The translations under genes and the position numbers were made by a program. Positions 46,036 to 57,790 of a stretch of DNA of 64,000 bases are shown here, in pieces. The stretch comes from Linanthus parryae. Taxonomy: Eukaryota > Streptophyta > Magnoliopsida > Ericales > Polemoniaceae. Positions within the stretch are counted from its first letter, which is position 1, and each line of letters starts with the position of its first letter. The notes below the pieces were generated by a model, which saw nothing but the letters and a program-made list of their open reading frames with translations, was not told where the DNA came from and did no database searches. The stretch lies in NCBI GenBank assembly GCA_023055425.1, contig JALGPY010000007.1, forward strand, positions 12,844,001 to 12,908,000, given 5' to 3'.

Positions 46036-48266
46036 AATGCCGCAGGTTGTTTTAGTATATATCCCCGCAAACCAGACCGACAAATGACTTTGTTTGATGT
46101 CGATTAGTTGTTTCTGACTTTGAGAACTGGGCACGTTTTGATCTGTTAGGAGATTTGAACCGCCTTGCTAAATTGGTCAAAACATAATCACTATCATTGC
46201 ATCAATATCACTTGTGTCGTCCTTATTTTTCCTAGGAGAGTAATTAGGAGAGTAACTCATTACTCGTTACACCAATTTTCTTTTCTTGTATGTGTTTTCG
46301 TTGAGATTCTGGGATTCTGGGATTAGATTCGTTCGGCAGATTGTCAATCAACAGGAGAGAGCATTTCGGTCGCCATCCTTCATCTGCTATGCACTTGTGG
46401 AATGTGGTCCTGGTCTGACTACTACAGGATGCACACTAGTCCCCTCCTGCCTGACTGTAAAATATAGAGCCGTAACCTGTGGATACAGGTCGGTCATTTT
46501 ACAATGAGTTGAACCACCAGCTGGAATGCGGACGGGATACAACTATATTGTAATTTTTAAAAATCAGGTGGGTAGTTTCGGTAAAACTTTTAAAACTTTG
46601 AAGAGTTAGATAAAAATAATTTTAAAATTAATGTCTAATATGCAGTCATTAGTGGATGTGGCATAAAATGAACGTGGATTCCTTTCCAACCACATAATTC
46701 ACCTATTCGACTATGTCAAACTCTCTAGAATGGAAAGGACGCAGCAAACTCTCTTCAACCAAACTCTCTTCAACCGAAGGGACACAATAGCAACTACGAA
46801 TAAGTGTTTTCTATCTCTCTTCCCTTCATCTATACTGGGGCTGTCTCTTTCCCCCTTCTCCTTTCTCCGCCCTTCTTGTGAACTGAGACATCTCTCACCC
46901 CATCTCCTTCTCCAGTTGAGAGACATTCTCAACTTTTAAGTTCTCATTTTGTTAAATGGGAATTTTTTCTTCCGATCTCGTTCTCAACATATTATGGTGC
47001 GGTGACTTTGATGAATATTTATGAAAATGAAATCAATGTTTTTATTGTAATTCATTAATTAGGGTGTTTATATAACACACGCGAATCATTTCCGTGTCGT
47101 ATCCTCGTCATATTCCGTGTCCTATCCCGGTACCCGTATCCATCTCCCTGCTCCGTAGATACGCATTAGGTCCCTGTCCTTGTCTTTGGGTAGCATCGTA
47201 TGCGGGCTTACACGGAGGGTTTTTGGCCTTGGCAACACTTCACTTTAGCCTTTTTCTATTTGTTTGATTCATCTATGCACCCATCATTTCTCCAAGACTA
47301 GAACTGTCCTAGTGCAAGAGATTAGACAATTCTAACCTATTGTCCTGCCCTATTGTGTCCTAGCCCCCCCTTGGGTCTTCTTGACCTCATTGAGTCATGG
47401 TTGATATTAAGCCACATTTGAAAGAATGAAGAGCAATCATAGATGTAAGTTGCTGGCAGAAAGTTGAAAGCAACATATAGGGGGGTTAATTACCAGTTGG
47501 CACCACCGTGAACGCGACTCGGTCAGGCTCCACATCTTAATCAATCGATCAAGTAACATCAGTGTTTGTTGGCAGTTGGGATCAATTAGTGAAAGAATCG
47601 CGTAGTAATTACTAATGGATTAGAAGTTGAGTACGTGGCCGGATCGCTTTCGAATATTTTATCAAAAAAAAAAACAAAAAAGAAAAAAAAAAAAAAAAAA
47701 AAAACACTTATAATGAAGGTCAATCACCATGTTCAGTGTTGACACTGATAGTCATAGAGGCTGAAAAGTGACTCCATTCCCTGTTGGTAGTTGCTCCAGA
47801 CATAGAACTCCTGAATCTCCCCACTTGACCTTTGAGGGTTACTTTGACCCGGGACTAGTACAGTAGTTTGATTCTGGAGAAACAGAGTAAAATGGTCCGT
47901 TTAGTCCTTGATCTCACGCAGATGTAAAGGTAAAGTGAACAGTAAAACACTAAGCTTCCTCAGTATGAGTATATTTGTCTCCAAATACAACCAACCAGTG
48001 TAAGAACGATATTTACATGTTCGCTAGTATTGTGCACACCCTATATTTCAACACCATTTATCCTCACAAAACAACAAGAAAATTAAAAAGAAGCGTATTA
48101 TAAAAAGCGGGCTTCCTCGAGAACTCAAAAACATCTTATCTTTCCTCTTGCTTTTCTCCTTGCTCTCCCCTAGTCCTTAGATCCAAAATTCCAAATACAT
48201 CAAAGAAGCCACAGATGAAGTAGCAACCCCCTAATTAAACAAAATGGGGAGTTGTAATTGTCCTTC
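46036..48266. other. Intergenic between COX5C and the CRK gene
   Basis: The first 200-250 bp are probably the COX5C 3' UTR. Beyond that I see no gene. Notable bits are a short tandem CAAACTCTCTTCAAC near 46746-46775, a block of degenerate CCGTGTCCTATCCC-like repeats at 47090-47200 that looks TE-derived, and an A-rich run at 47666-47703 that may be a retroposon tail. Confidence 0.45.
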
Positions 48267-48273
48267 TATCCAT

Positions 48274-48451
48274 CGTTTAAAAAATGAAAAGAGAAAGATA
48301 CAGCCCGCTGCACAAAGCTCCCGCTACCACTTTGAGGTCTACTGTACACAGTCGTACATTGCATTCATGGAAGATGCTGCTTCCACGGCTCCAACCCGTG
48401 ATTTCCTTGTCACACGGCGACAACTTCACTGTTGAGCCACGGCACCCATTT
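48274..48451 (-). mobile_element. Au-like SINE
   Basis: On the minus strand the unit starts GGGTGCCGTGGCTCAACAGT (tRNA-like A box) and continues through GTTGTCGCCGTGTGAC to a B box GGGTTGGAGCC. The body ends TAGCGGGAGCTTTGTGCAGC, then GGGCTG and an A-rich tail. This order and wording match the Au SINE family of flowering plants as I know it. TATCCAT lies on both sides (48267-48273, 48452-48458) as a target duplication. It is just downstream of the CRK stop codon. Confidence 0.75.
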
Positions 48452-49288
48452 TATCCATAGTTGGTCCACTAAAATCGGACTAACTATCTTATTTTCTTTT
48501 TTCAGCGCCACAGTATCTCAATCTGAATATCTATATCCCGAATGTGGAGTTCGTATTATATATCTGACCAAACCCCGTGAACTTATCAACAATGTTTCAT
48601 TTTGAATCTAGTTCCATACTTCTCGACCGGTGGTCATCTGAACTCGGCATGCTCGAGGTCCCTGTTGACGACGAGGAGGGTTCCATTTTCCTCAATGTAT
48701 TTGAATCAGCGATCTTCATTGAACTGGCATTGAGGAAAGGAGGCTGATTAGGCAGCGGAATAACAGCCTCCATTGTAGTTAGCATGTGAAGAACTTCCTT
48801 CATGGAGGGTCTCAGAGCTGCCGAAGCTTGCGTGCATAGAAGTCCAATTTGAAGCACACGCGATGCTTCTTCTGCAGGGAAATCATCTTGCAGACGAGGA
48901 TCAACACAATCGGATAGTCTGTTTATTATGTAGAGATTCCAAACCTGAATTGGAAGTAAGAATTTCACACGGTTAAAATGTCAAGTAGAAGACATTTTTG
49001 TTTAGATCCTGTTTGTTATCAATTGAAATGTTTACACGAGATGTTGAATTTCGCAAGGTTATGAATCTTACGGTTTGTAAAAGCGACCCAGGGTTTTCTG
49101 TGAAGGTGGTGTTCTTTCTTCCGGAAATGATCTCAAGAACAAGCACTCCATAACTATAGACATCCGCCTTCTCTGTCAGCTGTCCTCGAACAAGATATTC
49201 AGGAGCCATATAGCCTCTGCAGCAGAGAATGAACCGTATTAACTCAGAGTTCTAATGACTTTCTTGAAGCTACTAGGGCAAATTAAGC

Positions 49289-49685
49289 GCCAGTTTCGGA
49301 ATGTTGTGGCGTTTTAGAAAGTAGCTGTAGAAATCCACTTAAAAAGTGTTTGGTAAATTTCATATATAACGTGCTTCTGAAAACCACTTTTTACATTTTG
49401 TGTTTGGTAATATTGCTTTAGAATTGTTGTAAGTATCGAAATGACAACAAACATGGCAGAGTTTTATTGCAATTAGATAGGTAATTTTCTATTTATGGAT
49501 AAAAAGTCTAATAATAAAATTATCAAAAAGCGGGTTCGAAAAAGCAACATCACCCCTGCTTCTCAAAAGTTGCAGACAGAAAGCAGATTCTGTCCAGAAA
49601 GCATATAAAGAACCATTTACCAAACACAACAACAACTGCAACATTCTAGAAAGTAAAAGCATTAACAAACGGGCTCCAAGTGTTC
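49289..49685. mobile_element. MITE candidate in a CRK intron
   Basis: GCGCCAGTTTCGGAATGTTG at the left and the inverse of the right end (GAGCCCGTTTGTTAATGC) form imperfect ends. AGAAAGTAGCTG pairs with ACTTTCTAGAATG further in, and GTGTTTGGTAAAT occurs in both arms. It lies in the intron between the two activation-segment exons. No clear target duplication. Confidence 0.45.
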
Positions 49686-49882
49686 TCCGGATGACACCAA
49701 ATTCAATGAAAGTGATCTTAAGAAGCAAGCAAGATATTTGTATGTGTTTTCTTGAATGTAGGCATACCCATTTTCTCTATCTCATGGAGTTGGTGAGATT
49801 CAAATGATCGTCTAAGTGATTTTACCAAAACTTGGCGTATGGATATAAGTAGGTGTAAGAAGAACAGTGTAGAACTATCTTA

Positions 49883-50146
<264 letters not shown>

Positions 50147-52069
50147 TCAAGTCTCTACTTAACCAGAACCTTAAATGACTCTCTTGGAAACTTTATCCTA
50201 CAAAAAGAGAAAACAAAAAGGATGAGAAGGGGTAGAAGAAAAGAAGTAATAGTTGCACATTATTGCAGTTCAGACATGCATGGAAACAAGAGCAAAAAAT
50301 TGTTGAATTTGGATTTTCCTACCTTCTGCTCAAAGACAAAAAGCTATATACATTTATGTTATTTTCTTTATTACATATTTAGTTGGACAATGCAAGTATT
50401 TAGTGAAATCAAGATTAATAGATTATTTAACTTTCTCTGTTAATGTCTCTCTACTTTAGATGAGACTGAGTCCACTACTAAGCCTTCTCTTTTTTAGGCA
50501 TTACTTTTTTGCAATTCTCATTTCCACATGCAATCCAAAGTACACTATCCTCTCAGTTTTGTTTGGGAGAGATAGGAAATTTGTTCGAATACATTTGACG
50601 TTGGAAGGGAAGGAGAAGGAATCTGGTAACGGTAATGCTTTGACATTGAAAGGGAAGAAAGAATCCGGTAATAGTAATGCCTTTCTCTAAAAAACCTCAC
50701 CACCTCCACCTAATTTCTGAGATTCAAAAATGGCATTTGAGTCTTTCATCTTTCTCTGCCTCTCCATATTAGTTCTTTACTGTGAATTCTGGGCTCGATA
50801 CTTTCAGTGTTTCGAAGTTTGATATCTTTAAAAAGGATAGTTTTCAACAGGGCAATTTTTGATTAAGCAGATGCATATTTCAAAACCTGTGAATAAGGAA
50901 AGAGTGTTTACCAAAAAGAAATTGATCAAGGCTGTTGTTGGGGACATACTCAAAAACCAAGAGGCTTTCTGGACCTTCAATGCTACAACCCAATAGCTTT
51001 ACAAGGTTCTTGTGTTTCACACCGCTGATCAAGTTAACCTCGTTGAAGAACTCATCTACCCATTGCCTGGTATTGAAAAACAGTCTCTTAACAGCAACAA
51101 TTTCCCCGTCTGGAAGTGTCCCTTTGAATACCGTCCCTGCACTTCCTTGGCCTAGTTTCCTCGAATCATTGAAATAATCTGTTGCCTTCTCAAGCATTTC
51201 ATATCTCAAGTTCAGTTTGGACTTTTTAAATGAAGCTGGAACGCTGCGGAGACTGTAGATCTCTGTACAAAGCAAGAGAAATGAGTAATAATCCGATGCA
51301 TATTATTAGCAGTTTCTTTCTATTCTTTAACGACATTGTTAAAAATGCTTTGATAGGGTCGGTTTTTGACATATTCTGTATTCAAAATTTGGAATTCGAC
51401 AAAAAACTACTCCTTAAAATGTATCAGGAGCAGTTTTTAATTTTAAGCTTCTCTGATTCTTCATCGGATAGTCATTATTGTTTTTCTTGGAGAACCTCTA
51501 ACCAAGATACATGAAAGTTTTGAAACTCGAACAGTAATAAGATAATAAGATCTGGAAGCAATTTTCAGAGCCCGGGTTTTGCTCAAAATCTTGTTAAAGA
51601 CTGCGAGTTGAGTTGAAGCTGTTACCTTGTTTCAGCCCCGAGACCCTCAAATAGCACGCGTAAGTGGCAAATAATGAGAGCATCAAGAAGGCTGCAATCG
51701 CCAAAGAAATGGTTACAATCAGCCCTACATTCACCGACCCTGGAGACATAGAACAGAAGAAACAGGTCAGAAGACTAAAACCACAATTTCATAATACATC
51801 CACATTTCAAAACCTCGTTTCTTATGAAAAATCACACACACACTAAAACCAATTCTATAAAACTCATCAAAGATATGAATTTAACAACCCGAGAAATGGC
51901 GACAGAATCAAACACATTAAGACACACAAAAAAACCAATTCTGCATTCCTAGGTTGAATGAAGATGATAATGTTCAGTCCCCTGAGAAGAAGTTTTTACT
52001 AGCTATTTACGCGAGCTGATTCTTGAGATACTCTAGTTAAGAATAAATCCTGGGTTCTAGCAATGGGGG

Positions 52070-52714
52070 GGTGTTGCCCATGTATCTTAATAGGCAGAGG
52101 CGAAACAGACAGAAGCAATGAGGGGAGTGTCAGGTCACCTATTAGGCACAGACAAATCAGACAAAAAGCAATTTAAGTTGCCCATGTATGTAATTAGGCA
52201 CAAGGGAAACGGACTAAGTCCCGATGTGGGATAAACAATTCTTAATGATGGGAAACAGACAGCCAGGATCAGACTGAGACACAACATAACACGGCTCTGA
52301 TACCATGTAAAGAATCCTGAGGTTCCACCTCAAAACCAATTGGCAAAGAAAGGAGCTGCCCAGGTATCTTACTATGCACAGACGAAGTCTCGATGTGGGA
52401 CAAACAATTCTCAATGATGGGAAACAGACAGACAAACAGATAGAGTCCCAATGTGGATAAACAATTCTTAATGATTGGCTGAAAATCCAATTATTCGAAA
52501 TAAACAGACAAAGTCATGTAGGATAAACAATTCCTAATGATGGAAAACAGACAGACAAACAGAAACAGACTCAGACGGATCAACATAACACGGCTTTGAT
52601 ACCATGTAAAGAATCCCGAGATTCCACCTCTAAACCAATTGGCAACGAAAGGGAGCTAATATTTTAATATGCACAAACAAAGTCCCGATGTGGAACAAAC
52701 AACGATTCTCAACA
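52070..52714 (-). repeat. TRIM-like elements in tandem, CRK intron 1
   Basis: Two LTR-like units start (plus strand) TGTAAAGAATCC at 52316 and 52605. The better one ends TTCTCAACA at 52714, about 110 bp with TG...CA ends on the minus strand. Each is next to a minus-strand Met-tRNA primer site (TGGTATCAGAGCC at 52303-52315; TGGTATCAAAGCC at 52592-52604). Further left, degraded copies of the same phrases recur (AACAATTCTTAATGATGGG, GATGTGGGATAAAC, CAGACAGACAAAC). This is the layout of TRIM elements sharing LTRs in tandem. No coding capacity. Confidence 0.7.
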
Positions 52715-52978
52715 ACTCCAACAGATATAAAATATGTCATCATATGATAAAAGACTCACCAGAACTTGCCTTTAAATCTCCAGCTTTAGTATTAAAGAAC
52801 TTCACAGTCGAATACCTCAAATAACAACCAGCATTCAAACCCCTCCCTTCACTACTAATCCCACACTTTCTCACCCCCATAGCCGCCTTCTCCAAACACT
52901 CTCTACAACCACCACCACTCAAACTCCTCCAACACTGCGCCAAACCAAACACTCCCTCACCCTCCCACACCGCAAACC

Positions 52979-53194
52979 TGTTGAAGGGATAGTTCTGTTA
53001 TAATAATAAACTCCAAGGGTATTTCTGTCATTTACTGCTTGGTTGTTAGAGTTGTTACAGCTAGATGATGATGTGTACTATTGGTTGTATAAATACATTA
53101 GCTGGGAATGATTTGTAATACGATAGAATCATTAATTCACTCTCTTCAGAGTTCTTCCCTCTTTTCCCTTTCTCTAAACCCTAGTTTATCAACA
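52979..53194 (+). repeat. 5' LTR of the CRK-inserted Copia (216 bp)
   Basis: Starts TGTTGAAGGGATAG and ends GTTTATCAACA. TATA-like GTATAAATAC is near 53088. Identical to the 3' LTR by eye over all 216 bases. Confidence 0.93.
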
Positions 53195-53207
53195 TGGTAT
53201 CAGAGCC
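53195..53207 (+). promoter_or_regulatory. Primer-binding site of the CRK-inserted Copia
   Basis: TGGTATCAGAGCC directly follows the 5' LTR, complementary to initiator tRNA-Met. Confidence 0.9.
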
Positions 53208-53266
53208 ATAAGGCTTGTCGCCATCGTCTTCTCCGCTCGATTCTTCGCCATCTCTGAACAATTCCG

Positions 53267-56200
53267 ATGGAGTCGTCTTCTTCCTCCACTGCTATTGGTT
53301 CAATTTCTTCTTCCTCGGTGCTTCCTCCTGGTTTATGCTTTCTCATCTCCAATCTCAAATCGTTGATTCAGATCAAGTTGGATGCAAATAATTACAGTAT
53401 TTGGCGTGTTCAGATGGAGACCGCTCTTCTTGCGAATGATCTTCTTGATCTCGTTACTGGTAAGACTCCTCCACCTTCGTCTACTGTTGTGTTGTCTTCT
53501 GGCGAGACTCAATCCAATCCTGCGTATCAGTCATGGAAAACGGTGGATCAGCATATGAAGAGTTGTTTGATTGCTTCAATTTCACCTTCCGTGTTGCCTT
53601 TGATCTTGCATCTTCCTCATGCTTTCTCTATTTGGACCAGTCTTGAGCTACGTTTTGCCTCTCTGTCTCGTACTCATATTCATCAGTTAAAATTGCTGTT
53701 GTGTACTGTTGAGAAAGGAGATCTGTCCATGAATGACTATCTTAACAAGGTCAAATCCTTAGTTGATAGTCTTCTACAAGTGAATGAAGTCATACCTGAT
53801 GAAGATATTGTGTTCTACATCATGAAAGGTTTACCTCTTGATTATGATCATATTCGTGCTGGTATTCGCATCCGTGCTTCTCCTATATCTGTTGCTGAGC
53901 TCTCTGCTTTGTTACTTTCTGAGGAATTACACAAGAGCATGACCAAATTACATATCAATGTTCCTTCTCCTACTTGTAATGTGGCTAGTGTTGATTCATA
54001 CTCTCTTCCTGCTTCTGTGAATATGGCTACTCACAAGTCATTCTCCAATACGTACTCCAAGAATCACAAAGTGGTCTCTCCTACTGCATCTGTTGCTCCT
54101 TACAGTTCCACACAGCCTCAGTCTTCTATCAAACCTCAAGGAAGAGGCAGGGGTATTTCTGGTTCAAGTGTGGTTTGTCAAATTTGTGGTAAAGGACGCC
54201 ACACAGCCTTGGATTGTTGGCAGCGACTCAATGTCACTCAGTTTGCTTCCACTAAACCAAGACCTATAAGACCACAAACCTACTTTGCAACTACTGCTTA
54301 TCCTCAGCATCTCAACACTTCTATTTTGGGAGCTCCTCCTGCTATGCCTCCTTTTGCTTCAGCTGGGGTTTCTCCACATCATGTTTCTGACAATTCTTGG
54401 CTTCTGGATTCTGGTGCTAACAGTCATGTTACCAACAATGTTCATCATCTTTCTGCCGTTCATCCCTACACAGGGACTGAAGGGGTTACTGTAGGGAATG
54501 GTGTTTCTATTCCCATTACACATACTGGTACCGGTACAATCTCCACTTCTTCTCGTGTTTTTCATCTTCCTAATATTCTGCATTCACCTCTATTCTCTTC
54601 CAACTTGTTATCCATTTCTAAATTCACCAAAGATAATAATTGTAGTGTTATCTTTAATTCTCTTGGTTATGTGATTCAGGACAACATTACCAAGAGAATT
54701 GTGTCACAGGGCCCTTGTGAGCATGGTCTCTACTCATTACCTGCTTCTGCATATACTTCCGTGTCTTCTCCTTTGGCTTATTCTGCAACAACATCTCTCT
54801 CTCCTGAGGTTTGGCACTCCAGGCTGGGCCATCCTTCTCAACAAGTATATGATCATCTAGCTAGGTTGTTACATTTCCCTGTACAATCCTCATCTCATAT
54901 CTGTGAGCATTGTTCTGTGGCTAAGAGTCATAAACTTAGCTTCTCCTTGTCTAGTACAAAAACTTCACGTTTGTTTCAGTTAGTTCATGCTGATGTATGG
55001 GGCCCTGCTCCTGTTTCTTCTTTCAATAAATTCAACTATTATCTCATTCTGATTGATGATTATAGTCGGTTCTGTTGGCTCTATCCATTGAAGTTTAAAT
55101 CTGAAGCTTTCTCTTCTTATGTGCATTTTACTAAGCTCGTGTCCACACAATTTCAGTCTACTGTCAACGTTTTTAGGACTGATAATGGTGGAGAGTTCAC
55201 TAGCACTGAGTTTGGTGAATATCTTCTAAACCAGGGCACTATTCATCAATTGACTTGTCCTCACACGCCTGAGCAAGCAGGCAGAGTAGAAAGAAGACAT
55301 AGGCACATCATAGAGACTGCAGTAGCTTTGTTGCATCAATCCAAACTTCCTCTATCTTACTGGCTAGATGCTGTGTCAACTGCCAATTTTCTTATAAATA
55401 GGTTACCAAAAGCTATTCTACAGTTCAAATCATCTTATGAACTCTTATTTCATCATGTCCCTGATTATTCAGTGTTTAGAGCTTTTGGTTGTCTTTGTTT
55501 TCCTTGGCTTAGACCTTATGTTGCCAATAAACTCCAACCTAGATCCTCTAAGTGTGTTTTCCTTGGATATTGTGCTACTACCAAAGGGTATAGATGTCTA
55601 GACTTACTCACTCACAAAGTCTATGTTTCTAGACATGTTGTGTTTCATGAAACTGTGTTTCCCTATTCTTCCTCTTCTTCTTCTTCTTCTTCTTCTAGTA
55701 CTGATGAGTCTCCTTCTGTGTCCTATTTCCTTAATCCCTTTTTATCTCACAATCTTTTGTTTAGTGATATTCCATCTTCTTCCCCACCAACTATAAGCCC
55801 TACTTCTTCACATTCCTCTTCTTCATCACCTGTCCCTCTCCACTCTCCATTACCTTCTACTTCACCAGTTTCTTCCAACCCCACGCCCTTACCAGTACCT
55901 CAACACTCCATGATTACAAGAGCAAGAGCTGGTGTTCTCAAGCCAAACCCCAAATATCAAGCCTTTTTGGCTACTGTTTCATTTAGCAACAGTGAACCTA
56001 CAACTTTTGCTCAAGCCATGACTTCACCCTCTTGGAAACAAGCCATGACAGATGAATACACAGCACTGCTTCAACAGGGTACATGGTCTCTTGTCCCCCC
56101 TCCAGCCACTAGACGTCCTATTGGTTCAAAATGGGTTTACAAAATCAAGAGGAATGCTGACGGCCAAATTGCCAGGTACAAAGCAAGGCTGGTAGCGAAG

Positions 56201-57556
56201 GGTTATCTGCAAGAGTTTGGAGTGGATTACACAGAGACTTTTAGTCCTGTGGCCAAACATACTACTATCAGGGTAGTTTTGTCTCTTGCCTTAGCCAGAA
56301 ATTGGACAATCCAGCAATTGGATGTGTCCAATGCATTTCTTCATGGTACCCTTGATGAAGAAGTATATATGATGCAACCTGAAGGGTTTGTGCACCCTGA
56401 TTATCCCTCATACGTCTGCAAACTCCACAAGTCTCTCTATGGTTTAAGACAAGCACCGAGAGCTTGGTATCAGAAATTGTCCACTTTCCTGACATATCAT
56501 GGGTTTCACACAAGTTTTGCTGATTCTTCACTCTTTATTCACAAAACAGCAACAGCTACTACTCTTGTTTTGATCTATGTGGATGACATATTGATCACAG
56601 GTAGTGATTCTAAGTGGATTCACACTCTTATGTCTCAAATGAAGAAGGATTTTGCTCTTAAAGAGTTGGGCACATTACATTATTTCTTGGGTATTGAGGT
56701 CACACACAATGATCAAGGAGTTGTTCTTCATCAATCTAAGTATGCAACTGATTTGTTGCTCAAAGCTGGGTTACAAGACAGTAAGGCTGTTGTGACTCCT
56801 GTGGTACTCTCACATTCCTCCTCTTCTTCTTCTTCTTCGTCTTGTGAGTTGAATAATTCTGTGATCACTTCTGAGGATGTGTCTTTCTTTAGAAGCATTG
56901 TTGGTGCCTTACAGTATCTGACAATTACTCGACCAGATATTCAATTTGCTGTTAATGTTCTTTGCCAACATATGCACCTTCCTTCTGCTTCTGATTTTCA
57001 AGCTTTAAAGAGGACATTGAGATACATTAAGGGTACTATCTCTCATGGTTTGCAATTCTCTTCTCATAGAGAACCTCTTCACATCACTGCATACAGTGAT
57101 GCAGATTGGGCTGGATGTAAGGAAGACAGGAGGTCTACTACTGGCTATTGTGCATTTCTGGGTGACAATTTGGTGTCTTGGTGCTCTAAGAAGCAACCAA
57201 CAGTGGCCAAGTCCTCCACTGAAGCGGAATACAGGGCCTTGTCTGTTTTGGCTTCTGAGGTGCAGTGGTTAACATACTTGTTGAAGGATTTGGGTGTCGT
57301 TATGAGCTCAGCTCCACTTCTCTTGTGTGATAACAGTTCTGCTTTAGCCTTGGCATCCAATCCAGTTTTTCATGCCAGGACCAAACACATTGAAATAGAC
57401 TACCATTATGTCAGGGAATTGGTGGTTGCAGGAGCCGTTCATATTGCTCATGTTGCTTCTCAAGATCAAGTTGCTGATCTTCTGACCAAAGCTGTTTCTC
57501 ATTCTCAATTTTATGCTCTTAAGTCCAAACTACAACTTACTGATTCTTCTCAGTAA
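53267..57556 (+). CDS. Copia Gag-Pol polyprotein, intact (1429 aa)
   Basis: Same domain order as the element at 17963, but a different family with unrelated LTRs. Gag motif LDANNYSIWR is near residue 45. The CCHC knuckle CQICGKGRHTALDC is at 304-317, and protease DSGANSH has catalytic D381. The integrase zinc finger is WHSRLGHP...CEHCSVAKSHK, and the integrase core has HADVWGP, RTDNGGEF and HTPEQAGRVERRH. RT has YVDD at 1104-1107. RNase H reads YSDADWAG, SSTEAEYRA and ARTKHIEIDYHYVRE. Two poly-serine runs (TCT/TCC repeats near 55665-55695 and 56815-56840) lie in linkers. EQAGRVERR differs from the usual QQNGVAERK wording, but the catalytic E is kept. No stop or frameshift; probably competent. 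Confidence 0.95.
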   Translation: MESSSSSTAIGSISSSSVLPPGLCFLISNLKSLIQIKLDANNYSIWRVQMETALLANDLLDLVTGKTPPPSSTVVLSSGETQSNPAYQSWKTVDQHMKSCLIASISPSVLPLILHLPHAFSIWTSLELRFASLSRTHIHQLKLLLCTVEKGDLSMNDYLNKVKSLVDSLLQVNEVIPDEDIVFYIMKGLPLDYDHIRAGIRIRASPISVAELSALLLSEELHKSMTKLHINVPSPTCNVASVDSYSLPASVNMATHKSFSNTYSKNHKVVSPTASVAPYSSTQPQSSIKPQGRGRGISGSSVVCQICGKGRHTALDCWQRLNVTQFASTKPRPIRPQTYFATTAYPQHLNTSILGAPPAMPPFASAGVSPHHVSDNSWLLDSGANSHVTNNVHHLSAVHPYTGTEGVTVGNGVSIPITHTGTGTISTSSRVFHLPNILHSPLFSSNLLSISKFTKDNNCSVIFNSLGYVIQDNITKRIVSQGPCEHGLYSLPASAYTSVSSPLAYSATTSLSPEVWHSRLGHPSQQVYDHLARLLHFPVQSSSHICEHCSVAKSHKLSFSLSSTKTSRLFQLVHADVWGPAPVSSFNKFNYYLILIDDYSRFCWLYPLKFKSEAFSSYVHFTKLVSTQFQSTVNVFRTDNGGEFTSTEFGEYLLNQGTIHQLTCPHTPEQAGRVERRHRHIIETAVALLHQSKLPLSYWLDAVSTANFLINRLPKAILQFKSSYELLFHHVPDYSVFRAFGCLCFPWLRPYVANKLQPRSSKCVFLGYCATTKGYRCLDLLTHKVYVSRHVVFHETVFPYSSSSSSSSSSSTDESPSVSYFLNPFLSHNLLFSDIPSSSPPTISPTSSHSSSSSPVPLHSPLPSTSPVSSNPTPLPVPQHSMITRARAGVLKPNPKYQAFLATVSFSNSEPTTFAQAMTSPSWKQAMTDEYTALLQQGTWSLVPPPATRRPIGSKWVYKIKRNADGQIARYKARLVAKGYLQEFGVDYTETFSPVAKHTTIRVVLSLALARNWTIQQLDVSNAFLHGTLDEEVYMMQPEGFVHPDYPSYVCKLHKSLYGLRQAPRAWYQKLSTFLTYHGFHTSFADSSLFIHKTATATTLVLIYVDDILITGSDSKWIHTLMSQMKKDFALKELGTLHYFLGIEVTHNDQGVVLHQSKYATDLLLKAGLQDSKAVVTPVVLSHSSSSSSSSSCELNNSVITSEDVSFFRSIVGALQYLTITRPDIQFAVNVLCQHMHLPSASDFQALKRTLRYIKGTISHGLQFSSHREPLHITAYSDADWAGCKEDRRSTTGYCAFLGDNLVSWCSKKQPTVAKSSTEAEYRALSVLASEVQWLTYLLKDLGVVMSSAPLLLCDNSSALALASNPVFHARTKHIEIDYHYVRELVVAGAVHIAHVASQDQVADLLTKAVSHSQFYALKSKLQLTDSSQ

Positions 57557-57574
57557 GCTTAGTTTGAGGGAGGC

Positions 57575-57790
57575 TGTTGAAGGGATAGTTCTGTTATAAT
57601 AATAAACTCCAAGGGTATTTCTGTCATTTACTGCTTGGTTGTTAGAGTTGTTACAGCTAGATGATGATGTGTACTATTGGTTGTATAAATACATTAGCTG
57701 GGAATGATTTGTAATACGATAGAATCATTAATTCACTCTCTTCAGAGTTCTTCCCTCTTTTCCCTTTCTCTAAACCCTAGTTTATCAACA
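57575..57790 (+). repeat. 3' LTR of the CRK-inserted Copia (216 bp)
   Basis: Identical to the 5' LTR; followed by AAACC and then CRK exon 1 sequence. Confidence 0.93.

Larger units (their letters stand above)
52979..57790 (+). mobile_element. Complete young Copia inserted in a CRK exon
   Basis: A 4812-bp element with two 216-bp LTRs (52979-53194, 57575-57790) that read identically. The perfect 5-bp duplication AAACC flanks it (52974-52978, 57791-57795). A Met-tRNA primer site, one intact ORF and a polypurine stretch (TTTGAGGGAGGC) complete it. It lies antisense to the CRK coding sequence, between the two DUF26 domains, about codon 176 of 643. Identical LTRs imply a very recent event, so an empty allele may exist in the same species. 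Confidence 0.95.

Noticed and set aside
48384..48447. tRNA gene on the minus strand
   Set aside because: A and B boxes are present, but the body, tail and target duplication match an Au-type SINE.
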